Positions 35,742-45,018 of a DNA stretch of 64,000 bases are shown here, piece after piece. Source of the stretch: Paenibacillus sp. FSL R7-0273. Lineage in GTDB: Bacteria; Bacillota; Bacilli; Paenibacillales; Paenibacillaceae. The notes beneath the pieces are model-generated. The model saw only the letters and a program-made list of their open reading frames with translations, did not search any database and was not told the origin of the DNA. Location: contig NZ_CP009283.1 in NCBI RefSeq assembly GCF_000758625.1, positions 2,057,501 through 2,121,500 on the forward strand, read 5' to 3'. The translations under genes and the position numbers were made by a program. Every line of letters begins with the position of its first letter. Position 1 is the first letter of the stretch.

Positions 35742-36089
35742 CTATTTGCCGGCTTCGAACGGGGTGGATACCGGCAGGAACAGATCAATGATCCCGATGA
35801 CCAGTGCCGCCAGCAGGGCTCCTAAGATAGTAACGCTTACTCCGCTGACTACGAACTGTGCAATCCAGATGACCAGGGCGCTGACCAGAAAGCCGACGAT
35901 TCCGCGGCCGAACGGGGTTGCTTTTTTGCCGAAAATCCCTTCAACCACCCAGCCGAGCAGTGCGATAACCAGAGCCAGAATCAGTGCGCTCCAGAATCCG
36001 CCGATCGTGAACTGCGGTACAATCCAGCCGACAACCAGCAGCACGAGGGCTGCGACGACGAAACGGACTACATGACCTAAAAATCTCAC
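35742..36089 (-). CDS. Small membrane protein of the YvlD / phage-holin IV-like family
   Basis: About 115 residues with four hydrophobic helices (about 5-25, 30-48, 62-80, 88-108) and glycine-rich turns, matching the YvlD/DUF360 family often annotated as holin-like but chromosomally encoded and not phage-linked. GTG 36089 is chosen because AAAGGAGG lies 8 bases before it and inside the longer open frame (to 36116). In Bacillus the family is connected to envelope-stress operons; the exact function is unknown. It is divergent from mutS2. Confidence 0.75.
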   Translation of the reverse strand: MRFLGHVVRFVVAALVLLVVGWIVPQFTIGGFWSALILALVIALLGWVVEGIFGKKATPFGRGIVGFLVSALVIWIAQFVVSGVSVTILGALLAALVIGIIDLFLPVSTPFEAGK

Positions 36090-36231
36090 TGGATAAACCT
36101 CCTTTGGCCTTCGCATAAGGATATGTGCAGTTGTTATTGTGGCCTGAGTCCGGCTTTTCTATGCCCCAAATAGCGCAAATGGGCCGAATTAGGTATAATG
36201 TAAACATCTATGAAGGGAGCTGTGACTGTAA

Positions 36232-38595
36232 TTGGACGACAAAATTTTGCATACGCTTGAATATCGCAAGATTTTAAATAAATTGATGCAATATACGCAG
36301 ACCGGGATGGGAAAGCTTGCCGCGGAGGCACTGAAGCCTTCAGGGGACTTTGAAGGTGTGAAGCTGCTGCTCCAGGCCACGGACGAGGCGGTCAATGTGG
36401 ACCGTCTCAAGGGCATTCCTTCCTTCGGCGGGGTAAGCGATATCCGGCCCGCACTGAAGCGTGCATCAATTGGAGGGATGCTCGGAACGGCTGAGCTGCT
36501 CTCCGTAGGCAACACGATCGGCGGTGCGCGCCGGGTCAAGCGTTTCCTCGCTGCTATGCATGAGGAAGAGCACATTCACATGCTGTATGCCTTAAGTGAT
36601 CTGCTCTCCGAGCAGAAGCATGTAGAGGATGCCATCCGTTCGTGCATTGACGAGGATGCGAATGTGCTTGACTCAGCCAGTCCCGAGCTTGCCAGTATCC
36701 GCCGGGAGCTGCGCGGGGGGGAAGCACGGATCCGCGAGAAGCTGGATTCGATGGTCCGCTCTTCCTCTGTAGCCAAGATGCTGCAGGATCAGCTTGTGAC
36801 GATCCGTGGTGACCGTTTTGTCATTCCGGTCAAGGCGGAATACCGGTCCCATTTTGGCGGAATTGTGCATGACCAGTCCGGTTCGGGGGCGACGCTGTTT
36901 ATTGAGCCCGAATCGATAGTGGCCATGAATAACAAGCTGCGCGAGACCCGGCTGCGCGAGGAGCGGGAGATTGAGATTATTCTGCACCGGCTGACCGATA
37001 TGGTGGGCGGTATTGCCGAGGAGATGGCCTACGATGTTGATATTCTCGGCCAGCTGGACTTTATCTTCGCCAAGGCCCGTCTGGCCCGCGAGATGAAGGC
37101 AACCCAGCCGCGGATGAATGACCGCGGTTATCTGAAGCTGCGCAAGGGCCGTCATCCGCTGATTCCGGCAGAGCAGGTGGTTCCGCTCGATGTGGAGCTG
37201 GGCAACCAGTACAGCTCGATTATCGTGACCGGCCCGAATACCGGCGGTAAGACCGTCACATTGAAGACGGTCGGGCTGCTCAGCCTGATGTCGATGTCCG
37301 GCTTATTCGTTCCTGCAGAGGAAGGCAGCCAGATGTGTGTGTTTGATGCGATTTATGCAGACATCGGGGATGAGCAGAGCATTGAGCAGAGCCTCAGTAC
37401 CTTCTCGAGCCATATGACCAATATTATCTCCATCCTCAAGCGGATGACTCCTAAGAGCCTGATTCTTCTGGATGAGGTGGGTGCCGGAACAGACCCGGCT
37501 GAAGGCTCGGCGCTGGCAATCGCCATTCTGGAGCATATTCACCGTACCGAATGCCGGATGATTGCTACAACGCACTACAGTGAGCTGAAGGCATATGCCT
37601 ATGAACGCAAAGGCGTTATCAACGCCAGTATGGAATTTGATGTACAGACCCTAAGCCCGACCTACCGTCTGCTGATCGGGGTGCCTGGACGAAGCAACGC
37701 CTTCGCGATTGCCGAGCGGCTGGGACTGCCGGGTGCCATTCTGGAGCATGCCCGCGGAGAAGTGAAGGAAGAGGATCTGCGCGTGGAGCATATGATTGCT
37801 TCCCTGGAGGAGAACCGGCTTACCGCCGAGCAGGAGCGTGAGCGGGCCGAGGTTATCCGCCGTGAGGCGGAGGAATTCCGCAAGCGGCAGCAGCTTGAGC
37901 TGGAGAAGCTCGAAAGCCAGCGCGACAAGCGGCTGGAGAAGGCAGAGAAGGATGCCAGCGAAATTCTCGGCAAGGCACGCAAGGAGGCTGAAGAGATCAT
38001 CAGCGATCTGCGCCGCCTGGCCATGGAGGAAGGGGCTTCCGTCAAGGAGCATAAGCTGATTGAAGCACGCCGCCGTCTGGATGAGGCGGAGCCGGCACCG
38101 CGCAAGAAGGCGGTAACCCGCACCACAAAGGCACCGCGCAAGCTGCAGCCGGGTGACGAGGTGAAGCTGCCGAGCGTCAACCAGAAGGGATATATTGTTG
38201 AGCTTAGCGGAACAAAAGAGGCGGTTGTCCAGTTCGGCATCATGAAGATGAAGGTCAATGTGAGCGATCTTGAGTTCCTGTCCTCCGCACCGGATCAGCC
38301 GGCGCCTGCGCTGCGCAAGGCCACGACTGTCAAGCGCACCCGTGATGAGAACATCCGCAGTGAGCTGGATCTGCGCGGAGCGAACCTTGAGGAAGCGATC
38401 ATGGAGACGGACCGTTTTATTGATGAAGCGTTCCTGGGCAATCTCGGCCAGATTTACATTATCCACGGTAAAGGAACCGGCGTCCTGCGGACCGGTATTC
38501 AGGAATATCTGCGCAAGCACAGGCATGTCAAAAGCTACCGGCTTGGAAATTACAACGAAGGCGGCGCGGGTGTTACCGTGGCTGAGCTTGAGTAG
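36232..38595 (+). CDS. mutS2: Endonuclease/ATPase MutS2
   Basis: A 787-residue MutS-family protein. It has N-terminal core/lever helices (about 1-300), the ATPase with Walker A TGPNTGGKTVTLK (about 328-340) and Walker B LILLDEVGAGTDP (about 405-417), a long coiled coil (about 510-620) and a C-terminal Smr nuclease domain (about 710-787, LDLRGANLEEA and HGKGTG). MutS2 lacks the mismatch-recognition domain; in Firmicutes it acts on branched DNA and rescues collided ribosomes. The start is TTG at 36232 with AAGGGAG about 14 bases upstream, rather distant. It is followed 29 bases later by a DUF350 gene. Confidence 0.95.
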   Translation: MDDKILHTLEYRKILNKLMQYTQTGMGKLAAEALKPSGDFEGVKLLLQATDEAVNVDRLKGIPSFGGVSDIRPALKRASIGGMLGTAELLSVGNTIGGARRVKRFLAAMHEEEHIHMLYALSDLLSEQKHVEDAIRSCIDEDANVLDSASPELASIRRELRGGEARIREKLDSMVRSSSVAKMLQDQLVTIRGDRFVIPVKAEYRSHFGGIVHDQSGSGATLFIEPESIVAMNNKLRETRLREEREIEIILHRLTDMVGGIAEEMAYDVDILGQLDFIFAKARLAREMKATQPRMNDRGYLKLRKGRHPLIPAEQVVPLDVELGNQYSSIIVTGPNTGGKTVTLKTVGLLSLMSMSGLFVPAEEGSQMCVFDAIYADIGDEQSIEQSLSTFSSHMTNIISILKRMTPKSLILLDEVGAGTDPAEGSALAIAILEHIHRTECRMIATTHYSELKAYAYERKGVINASMEFDVQTLSPTYRLLIGVPGRSNAFAIAERLGLPGAILEHARGEVKEEDLRVEHMIASLEENRLTAEQERERAEVIRREAEEFRKRQQLELEKLESQRDKRLEKAEKDASEILGKARKEAEEIISDLRRLAMEEGASVKEHKLIEARRRLDEAEPAPRKKAVTRTTKAPRKLQPGDEVKLPSVNQKGYIVELSGTKEAVVQFGIMKMKVNVSDLEFLSSAPDQPAPALRKATTVKRTRDENIRSELDLRGANLEEAIMETDRFIDEAFLGNLGQIYIIHGKGTGVLRTGIQEYLRKHRHVKSYRLGNYNEGGAGVTVAELE

Positions 38596-38624
38596 CGGGG
38601 AAGGCCGGCGGAAAGAGGGGAATT

Positions 38625-39044
38625 ATGCAAGGAAATATTGATCTTTTGCTGGATCATCCGCTGGGCGCGCTGCTCGGTTATTTCGCTGTAGCCATTCTGG
38701 GCCTGGTAGTCTTCCTGTCCTTCTTTGAAATGGTGACCAAGTATAACTGCTGGGATGAAATCCGCAAGGGGAATTTATCGGTGGCCATGGCAACCGGCGG
38801 CAAAATATTCGGGATCTGCAACATTTTGCGCTTCAGCATTCAATCGGGAGATTCCATTTACGAGACAATGAAATGGTCACTGGTCGGATTTTTACTGCTG
38901 CTGCTCGCTTATTTCCTGTTTGAATTTATGACTCCGGTTTTTTCAATTGATGATGAAATTGCTGCGGACAACCGGGCTGTCGGGTTTACAGCATTGCTGA
39001 TCTCGGTATCGCTGTCCTACGTGATCGGAGCCGCGATATCCTGA
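38625..39044 (+). CDS. DUF350 family membrane protein
   Basis: A 139-residue protein with four membrane helices (about 15-35, 55-75, 85-105, 118-138) and a central charged loop, matching the DUF350/UPF0719 family of small bacterial inner-membrane proteins. Family function is not established. It lies 29 bases after mutS2 with an AGAGGGG site, so it may be co-transcribed with it, and is followed closely by a 26-codon membrane micro-ORF. Confidence 0.8.
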   Translation: MQGNIDLLLDHPLGALLGYFAVAILGLVVFLSFFEMVTKYNCWDEIRKGNLSVAMATGGKIFGICNILRFSIQSGDSIYETMKWSLVGFLLLLLAYFLFEFMTPVFSIDDEIAADNRAVGFTALLISVSLSYVIGAAIS

Positions 39045-39060
39045 ATTAGGAGTATAGCCG

Positions 39061-39141
39061 ATGAAAATTCTGATCCGGGTGCTGTTTATCTCAGCTGTAG
39101 CATTCTTAGCCGCAGGAATTCTTTATCTTGTAATGAACTAG
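39061..39141 (+). CDS. 26-residue single-helix membrane microprotein (putative)
   Basis: An ATG with AGGAG 8 bases upstream opens 26 codons: KILIR followed by a hydrophobic stretch (VLFISAVAFLAAGILYLV) and MN. A positive N terminus, one membrane helix and a correct ribosome binding site are what a real small membrane protein would show. It sits 16 bases after the DUF350 gene and 46 before the zinc-ribbon gene. No function is known. Confidence 0.55.
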   Translation: MKILIRVLFISAVAFLAAGILYLVMN

Positions 39142-39187
39142 GGAATAAACTGTTATGTATATGTGAAGTAAGAAGGGGATCAAAATA

Positions 39188-39727
39188 ATGGAAACAACTG
39201 TATGCCCGTGGTGCCATACTGAGATTGTATGGGACGAGGAGTTCGGGCCTGAAGAAACCTGTCCGCATTGCAACAATGAGCTTAGCGGCTACCGGACGAT
39301 AACTGTAGGTGTGGATGATCTTGAAGACGAGGAGCCGGAGGCTGCTGAGGAAGCGGATGACGAAGAGATCAGTAATGACAGCCTGTGGGATGACGACGAC
39401 AAGGAAGGCGTAGTCCCGATATATAATACGCTGAGCCAATTTGGAGAAGAGTATGATCTGCAGCAATACGAGCAGAGCGTGGCTGCAGTTCTGGCCGCAC
39501 AGCTTGAAGCGCCGGAATGTCCGCAGTGCCATGAGCTGCTCGTACTCGCCGGCAGCCAGCCGGTCGCACAGTTTGAGCCGGCAGCATCCGAGGCGCTGGA
39601 CCGGCCCATGCTGAAGGCTCCGTTTTCGCTGAATCTGTATGTATGCCCGTCCTGCTTCCATGTACAGCAGAGCCTGGCGCAGGAAGACCGCATTTCGTTT
39701 GTACGCAACCTGAGCACCGGGAAATAG
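39188..39727 (+). CDS. Zinc-ribbon protein with acidic linker
   Basis: A 179-residue soluble protein with two zinc-binding knuckle pairs: CPWC...CPHC near the N terminus (about residues 6-32) and CPQC...CPSC near the C terminus (about 117-160). Between them lies a highly acidic linker (about 45-75, many Glu and Asp). ATG 39188 follows AAGGGGATC. I do not recognise a named family and no enzymatic motif is visible. It probably belongs to the mutS2-DUF350 neighbourhood transcript. Confidence 0.75.
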   Translation: METTVCPWCHTEIVWDEEFGPEETCPHCNNELSGYRTITVGVDDLEDEEPEAAEEADDEEISNDSLWDDDDKEGVVPIYNTLSQFGEEYDLQQYEQSVAAVLAAQLEAPECPQCHELLVLAGSQPVAQFEPAASEALDRPMLKAPFSLNLYVCPSCFHVQQSLAQEDRISFVRNLSTGK

Positions 39728-39809
39728 CTGCAAATGTTTATAATCCGCCCTTCTGCCGGACAAGCTAAACTAGGCTTGGCAGTTCCAGATGGCAGGAGGG
39801 CGTTACGAT

Positions 39810-41021
39810 TTGAACAAATCAACGGGTAATCAGGCAGCTCTGCTGCTTGCGGTGAACGGATTGTATCTGCTGGCGAGTGTGCTGGCAGGTACTTTTTTGA
39901 ATGTTTATTTGTGGAAAGCGCGCCAGGATTACAGCATGATCGGCTGGTTTGCATTCAGCCAGCAGGTGGCGGTGGGGCTGAGCTTCTGGCTGGCCGGCAA
40001 ATGGGTTAAAGAGCATAACAAAATGAATGCCCTGCGGCTGGGAATTGCCGTTTCGGGCATTTTTTATTTGCTGGTGCTGTGGATCGGAGATCATGCCTCC
40101 CGTTATATCTGGCCGCTTGGCCTGACACTCGGCGTATCGATTGGTTTGTTCTGGCTGGCCTTCAATATTATCTATTTCGAAATCACAGATGCGCGAAGCC
40201 GCGATCATTACAACGGCTGGATGGGGCTTCTCGGTTCGCTGACCGGCATAGTCGGGCCCTTTATGTCCGGCTGGCTGATTTCCAGGCTGGAAGGGCAGCG
40301 CGGGTACAGGGTGGTATTCATGGTCTCGCTCAGTATTTACGCTGCAGCTGCTGTACTGAGCTTTTGGCTGAATAAAAGAAAAAGCGAAGGGGCCTATCTC
40401 TGGCTGGAGCCGTGGAAGGAGCTGCGGCGGGACGGCAGCGGCTGGCGGCCGGTGGCTGGCGCACTGCTGTTTCAGGGCGTAAGGGAGGGCGTATTCTCCT
40501 TCCTCATCGGCCTGCTGGTATACATTGCAGCGCAGGAGGAGAGCAGGCTCGGACAGTTTGCCCTGATTACTTCGGCTGTATCTTTGCTTAGCTATTACGC
40601 CGCGGGAAAATGGTTCAAGCCGCGTTACCGTTCTGCGGGCATGCTCGCGGGCGGTATTCTGCTGGTGGCTGTGATGATTCCGCTGCTCTGGAAATTCAGC
40701 TACGGCACGCTGCTGCTGATGGGGATCGGCACCTCGCTCGTTATCCCGCTGTATATGCTGCCGATGACCTCAACCAGCTTTGACCTGATGGGTGAGTCGG
40801 CGGAGAGTGCCAGCAAGCGGGTGGAGTATGTGGTGCTGCGTGAGCTGAGCCTGATGAGCGGGCGGCTGCTTGGTATGCTCGTGTTCATCGGCGTGCTGTC
40901 AGTCAGCAGCTCCACCAAGGTCATTATTATACTCCTGCTTTGCTTGGGAGCGTCTCCGCTGGGCAGCTGGCTGATGCTCCGCCGCCGGCTTCGTCGCGCG
41001 GAGGCCGGCAATATGCCATAA
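39810..41021 (+). CDS. MFS transporter
   Basis: About 403 residues with twelve predicted membrane helices. The frame is open from an ATG at 39789, but GGAGGG lies inside that stretch and points to TTG 39810 (10 bases spacing). The first helix is AALLLAVNGLYLLASVL and the central loop (about 190-215) carries NKRKSEG. It resembles the YqgE/YkuC-like group of Bacillales MFS proteins of unknown substrate. It is followed 36 bases later by the sensor kinase, so it might be regulated with it; this is only positional evidence. Confidence 0.8.
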   Translation: MNKSTGNQAALLLAVNGLYLLASVLAGTFLNVYLWKARQDYSMIGWFAFSQQVAVGLSFWLAGKWVKEHNKMNALRLGIAVSGIFYLLVLWIGDHASRYIWPLGLTLGVSIGLFWLAFNIIYFEITDARSRDHYNGWMGLLGSLTGIVGPFMSGWLISRLEGQRGYRVVFMVSLSIYAAAAVLSFWLNKRKSEGAYLWLEPWKELRRDGSGWRPVAGALLFQGVREGVFSFLIGLLVYIAAQEESRLGQFALITSAVSLLSYYAAGKWFKPRYRSAGMLAGGILLVAVMIPLLWKFSYGTLLLMGIGTSLVIPLYMLPMTSTSFDLMGESAESASKRVEYVVLRELSLMSGRLLGMLVFIGVLSVSSSTKVIIILLLCLGASPLGSWLMLRRRLRRAEAGNMP

Positions 41022-41057
41022 TGGAAGCAGGATAAGCCGGAGAGGACTTTTAAAGGA

Positions 41058-42662
41058 ATGGCCAGAAAACATTTAATCGGTTTACGGACCAAGGTTGCCA
41101 TAATGGTGTCAGCTGTTGTACTGCTGGTGCTGCTGGTGCTTTATTTTATTTTCAGAAATCAGATTATTCCCCAGACCCGTCATGCACTTGAGGATAAAGC
41201 ATATGCGATAGCCCGTACCATTGCTATGATTCCGCTAATCTCCGACGGCTTGAATTCGGGTAGCAGTAAGGAAATCCAGGCCTATACCTCCAGAATTGCC
41301 CGCCGCAATGATATTATGTTTGTTGTTGTTATTGATATGAAGAGTATCCGTTATTCGCATCCGGACTCTGCGCTGATCGGCAAGACGTTTGCCGGCGGCG
41401 GCCAGCAGGCTGCACTGCGCGGTGAGGAGAGCATCTCGGAAGGGGAGGGCATGCTGGGGCGCTCGCTTCGGGCTTTTGTCCCCGTGTATGCGGGCCAGGG
41501 ACATCAGGTTGGCGTTGTTGTTGTAGGGCTTTCAATGGAGAGGGTACAGAAGCTGGTCAGACAAAATGAATGGACACTGATTGCCATCCTCCTGTCGGGT
41601 GCGCTGCTCGGGGCGGGCGGTGCTTTTATTCTTGGCCTCAAAATAAAGCGGATGATGTTCGGCATGGAGCCTGCAGACATATCCAGGCTGCTGCAGGAGC
41701 GCAGTGCGATGCTGCAGTCCATACGCGAAGGCATTATCGCTGTGGATGATAAGGCCGTTATTACAATGGTCAATGTGGAGGCTGAGCGGCTTCTGGCCAG
41801 AGCCGGCATTGCCGGAAACGGAATGACGCGCAGCATCAGTGAATTCTGGCCGGAGCTCAGGCTGGAGCAGGTGCTGACCAGCGGTGAAGCCCGGCAGGAC
41901 CGGGAGCTTGAGCTGAACGGGATCACCATACTTGTAAGCTGTGTCCCGGTCCGGGTAGGCGGTGAAATGGCCGGAGCAATCGCCACCTTCCGCGACAAAA
42001 CCGAGCTGGTTGTCCTGGCGGAACGCCTGTCCGGTATCTCGGTGTATGCAGATGCCCTGCGTGCCGGGGCACATGAGTTCATGAATAAGCTGCATGTGAT
42101 CATGGGCATGACGCATATGGGGCTTTATGAGGAGCTGCAGCAGTATATCTCAGGAACGGTCAGTAATTACCAGAAGGAGGTTGGCTCCATCACCAGGCAG
42201 ATCAAGGACCCGGTCATGGCCGGCTTCCTGCTGGGGAAGCTCAGCAGAGCACGGGAAACAGGGACGGAGCTTATGCTGGACGGAGACAGCTATCTCCCCG
42301 AGGCCGCAGATCCGCAGACCATTCACGAGCTTATTACGATTGCCGGCAATCTGCTGGATAATGCGATGGATGCGCTGGAAGGGCAGGAGGCCAAGGAGAT
42401 TAGGCTTGCTTTTCATTATGACGGCGGAATTCTGCGCTGCGTTGTACAGGATAACGGTCCCGGTATTCCGGAGCAGCTGCAGGAGCAGATTTACACTCAG
42501 GGCTTCTCCACCAAAGGGGAAGGCCGGGGCTTTGGCCTGTATCTGGTGCATAAAAGCGTGGAAAAGCTGGGGGGACGGCTGGAGATGATCTCCGGAAGGG
42601 CTAAGGGAGCCGAATTTACCGCAGAAGTACCTTATGCAGTAAAGGATGGGGAAATAATATGA
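41058..42662 (+). CDS. Sensor histidine kinase of the CitA/DcuS family
   Basis: A 534-residue membrane kinase. Helix 1 (about 14-34), an extracytoplasmic PAS-like sensor (about 35-170, with SHPDSALIGKTF as in CitA/DcuS/MalK), helix 2 (about 172-194), a cytoplasmic PAS (about 215-320), then the SPOB-type phosphoacceptor helix (AHEFMNKLHVIMGM) and an ATPase domain (N box NLLDNAMDAL, then DNGPGIP and GFGLYLV). Such kinases sense citrate, C4-dicarboxylates or malate. It overlaps the response regulator by four bases. No transporter for such acids is adjacent; the target is unknown. Confidence 0.9.
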   Translation: MARKHLIGLRTKVAIMVSAVVLLVLLVLYFIFRNQIIPQTRHALEDKAYAIARTIAMIPLISDGLNSGSSKEIQAYTSRIARRNDIMFVVVIDMKSIRYSHPDSALIGKTFAGGGQQAALRGEESISEGEGMLGRSLRAFVPVYAGQGHQVGVVVVGLSMERVQKLVRQNEWTLIAILLSGALLGAGGAFILGLKIKRMMFGMEPADISRLLQERSAMLQSIREGIIAVDDKAVITMVNVEAERLLARAGIAGNGMTRSISEFWPELRLEQVLTSGEARQDRELELNGITILVSCVPVRVGGEMAGAIATFRDKTELVVLAERLSGISVYADALRAGAHEFMNKLHVIMGMTHMGLYEELQQYISGTVSNYQKEVGSITRQIKDPVMAGFLLGKLSRARETGTELMLDGDSYLPEAADPQTIHELITIAGNLLDNAMDALEGQEAKEIRLAFHYDGGILRCVVQDNGPGIPEQLQEQIYTQGFSTKGEGRGFGLYLVHKSVEKLGGRLEMISGRAKGAEFTAEVPYAVKDGEII

Positions 42663-43390
42663 ACATTAAAGTGCTGATCGTCGAGGATGACCCGATGGTC
42701 GCTAAATTTAACCGCCATTATCTGGAGCAGGTGGAGGGCTTTGAATTTGCAGGCTGGGTAGCCTCGAGCGGCGACGCCGCCAAGGTGCTTGCCGGGCAGG
42801 AAATTGATCTGGTGCTGCTGGATATCTACATGCCGGGAACGAGCGGCCTGGAGCTGCTGTCGGCCTTGCGCGAGCAGGGCGGCACAGCCGACATTATCAT
42901 TATCTCGGCCGCCAGCGACAATGCCAGCATCCGTAAGGCATTGCAGCTCGGTGCCGTCGATTATCTGATCAAGCCGTTTGAATTTGCCCGCTTCCAGGCG
43001 GCACTGACTGCCTACAGGGAGGACTATTACGCCTTGATGAAGCAGGAGGAGCCGCTCAGTCAGGAGCAGCTGGATAAGCTTCTGCGGCATACTGCGGGGC
43101 CAGAAGACGAGAAGGCCGCAGCACTGCTGCCCAAAGGGCTGTCGGAGGGAACGCTGCTCAGCATCTGGAATGCAATCCTTCAGCTGCAGCATCCCGTATT
43201 CTCTACAGAGGATATTACTGCCGGAGCACCGATATCGCGAATCTCCGTGCGCAAATATCTGGCTTTTCTGAAAGACGCAGGTGTGCTTGAGATGGAGATC
43301 AGCTACGGCGCGGTCGGCCGCCCGGTGTATATGTACACTGTGACTGCTGACGGGCATGACATTATAAGTAAATATATCAGCAGCCGGTAA
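42659..43390 (+). CDS. Response regulator of the CitB/DcuR family
   Basis: A 243-residue regulator. The receiver domain (about 1-120) has the acidic pair EDD, the phosphoacceptor Asp in LVLLDIYMPG (about 58), the conserved Ser in ISAAS and Lys in YLIKPFEF. The C-terminal half (about 165-235) is a winged-helix-like DNA-binding domain typical of CitT/DcuR/MalR. The start overlaps the kinase stop (ATGA). A terminator closes the two-gene unit. Confidence 0.92.
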   Translation: MNIKVLIVEDDPMVAKFNRHYLEQVEGFEFAGWVASSGDAAKVLAGQEIDLVLLDIYMPGTSGLELLSALREQGGTADIIIISAASDNASIRKALQLGAVDYLIKPFEFARFQAALTAYREDYYALMKQEEPLSQEQLDKLLRHTAGPEDEKAAALLPKGLSEGTLLSIWNAILQLQHPVFSTEDITAGAPISRISVRKYLAFLKDAGVLEMEISYGAVGRPVYMYTVTADGHDIISKYISSR

Positions 43391-43410
43391 AAGCAAAAAA
43401 TGAAAAACCG

Positions 43411-43436
43411 AAAAGGACCCCCGCGGGTCCTTTTTA
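43411..43436 (+). terminator. Rho-independent terminator after the two-component operon
   Basis: A 10-bp perfect stem, AAAAGGACCC / GGGTCCTTTT, with loop CCGC and a T tract. Confidence 0.9.
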
Positions 43437-43516
43437 GGCTGTATATTTTCTGTCATTGCAATGAAGGTCCTTTAGACGGGCAGCACGCCTAAGCCCCGCG
43501 GACTACAGCCAGTCTC

Positions 43517-44821
43517 TCACCCGGCCGTACTATTCAGCGTAACCTTAATTTTGCGGATGCGGCGCTGGCCTACCTCCTGCACGGTAAAAGTGTATCGGCC
43601 ATAGGTGAACTCAGGCTTTTCCTGCGAGGAGGGGATCCAGCCGATCTGCCCGATTACAAAACCGCTGATTGTATCGTAATCCTCCACCGGCAATTTGGCG
43701 GTAAGCACCTGCTGCACCTCACGCAGATTCATCGTACCGTTGAACAGGTATGACTGGTCATCAAGCACCGTATATTCTTCCTCGTGCTCATCATATTCAT
43801 CGTAAATATTGCCGACAATCTCTTCAAGCAGGTCCTCCAGCGTAACAATCCCGGCTGTGCCTCCATACTCATCAACCACTACGGCAAAATGCACACGGTT
43901 CTGCTGCAGCTCCTCAAACAGCTCATGCGTCTTTTTGGATGTAGAGACAAAATAGGGGCGACGTGCCAATTCCCGTAAGTTCCATGAGCCGCCGCTGCCC
44001 CCGTTAACAAACCGGATCAAATCCTTACTGTGCAGAATTCCCACAATATTGTCTATATGATTCTCATACAGCGGAAAACGGCTGTAGCCTTCCTTCTCCG
44101 CCCTCCGGGCCACCTCTTCAGGTGTATCATGCACTGACAGCGCAGTAATGTCGGTCCGGTGGGTCATAATATCCGACACCTGCTTGTTGTCAAAGTCAAA
44201 AATATTGTTGATCATCAGCTTCTCGGCAGCCTGGATCGTTCCCAGCTGGGTTCCGCTGTCGAGCATCATCCGGATTTCTTCCTCGGATACCTCTTCATCC
44301 TTCTCATTAGGGTCCACACCGAATAACCGGACGAGGAGATTAGTGGACGCGGTTAACAATTTTACAAAAGGGGCCGCTATCTTTGACAGCAGGTTAAGCG
44401 GTGACGCAACGAACATGGCAATGGTATCGGCTTTTTTCATAGCCACTCGTTTGGGGACAAGCTCGCCTAGCACAAGTGTCACATAGGACAGAATCAGGGT
44501 GATGAAAATCAAGGAAATAGTATCAAGAATGTTATCCGCGATGGGAACACCAAGGGAAACGAGCAGGGCAGACAGGTCACCGGCAAAATTCTCGGCAGCA
44601 AAGGCGCTGGCCATAAAACCGGCAAGGGTAATCCCGATCTGGATCGTCGCCAGAAAACGGCTCGGCTCCTCGAGCAATCCCTGAAGCAGCTTGGCTTTCG
44701 CGTTGCCTTCCTGGGCCATCAGTCTAATCTTGTTGTCGTTCAGTGAGATTAAAGCCATTTCTGAAGCTGCAAAAAAAGCGTTAACAAGGATCAGCACTAA
44801 AACAACGACTAGCTCAATCAA
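43517..44821 (-). CDS. CNNM/CorC-type membrane protein with CBS domains (YugS/YhdP-like)
   Basis: A 434-residue protein annotated in many genomes as hemolysin-like. An N-terminal DUF21/CNNM domain with about four membrane helices (about 1-185, NAFFAASEMALISLND) is followed by two CBS domains (about 210-340; DITALSVHDTPEE) and a CorC/HlyC C-terminal domain (about 350-430, DYDTISGFVIGQIGWIP). The family is linked to Mg2+ (and other cation) efflux or homeostasis; a haemolysin role is not supported. The start is TTG at 44821 with GGGAGGTG 8 bases before. Convergent with the regulator operon. Confidence 0.9.
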   Translation of the reverse strand: MIELVVVLVLILVNAFFAASEMALISLNDNKIRLMAQEGNAKAKLLQGLLEEPSRFLATIQIGITLAGFMASAFAAENFAGDLSALLVSLGVPIADNILDTISLIFITLILSYVTLVLGELVPKRVAMKKADTIAMFVASPLNLLSKIAAPFVKLLTASTNLLVRLFGVDPNEKDEEVSEEEIRMMLDSGTQLGTIQAAEKLMINNIFDFDNKQVSDIMTHRTDITALSVHDTPEEVARRAEKEGYSRFPLYENHIDNIVGILHSKDLIRFVNGGSGGSWNLRELARRPYFVSTSKKTHELFEELQQNRVHFAVVVDEYGGTAGIVTLEDLLEEIVGNIYDEYDEHEEEYTVLDDQSYLFNGTMNLREVQQVLTAKLPVEDYDTISGFVIGQIGWIPSSQEKPEFTYGRYTFTVQEVGQRRIRKIKVTLNSTAG

Positions 44822-45018
44822 ATTACACGCACCTCCCGATAATGTGGAACAACAATCCGGCGGATGTTATCCCATACTATATACTTAACCTAAATATCCT
44901 GCGTACATTCCTACACTTATATACAGTTCATTTAGTATTTTAAAATAAATGTCACGCCTCAAGCTGCCCAAGTGTTATATCTATAAGAAACAGAAAAAAA
45001 AGAAGAAAGGAGACCAGC

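Noticed and set aside
35742..36089. Holin-like gene as a sign of prophage
   Set aside because: The YvlD family is a normal chromosomal membrane family and no phage genes are nearby.
43517..44821. Hemolysin function
   Set aside because: The domain order is that of CNNM/CorC cation proteins; the haemolysin name is historical.
44830..45010. Autoregulatory ECF promoter upstream of the sigma gene
   Set aside because: TGTCACG-like sequence is present but no paired -10 element could be identified with confidence.
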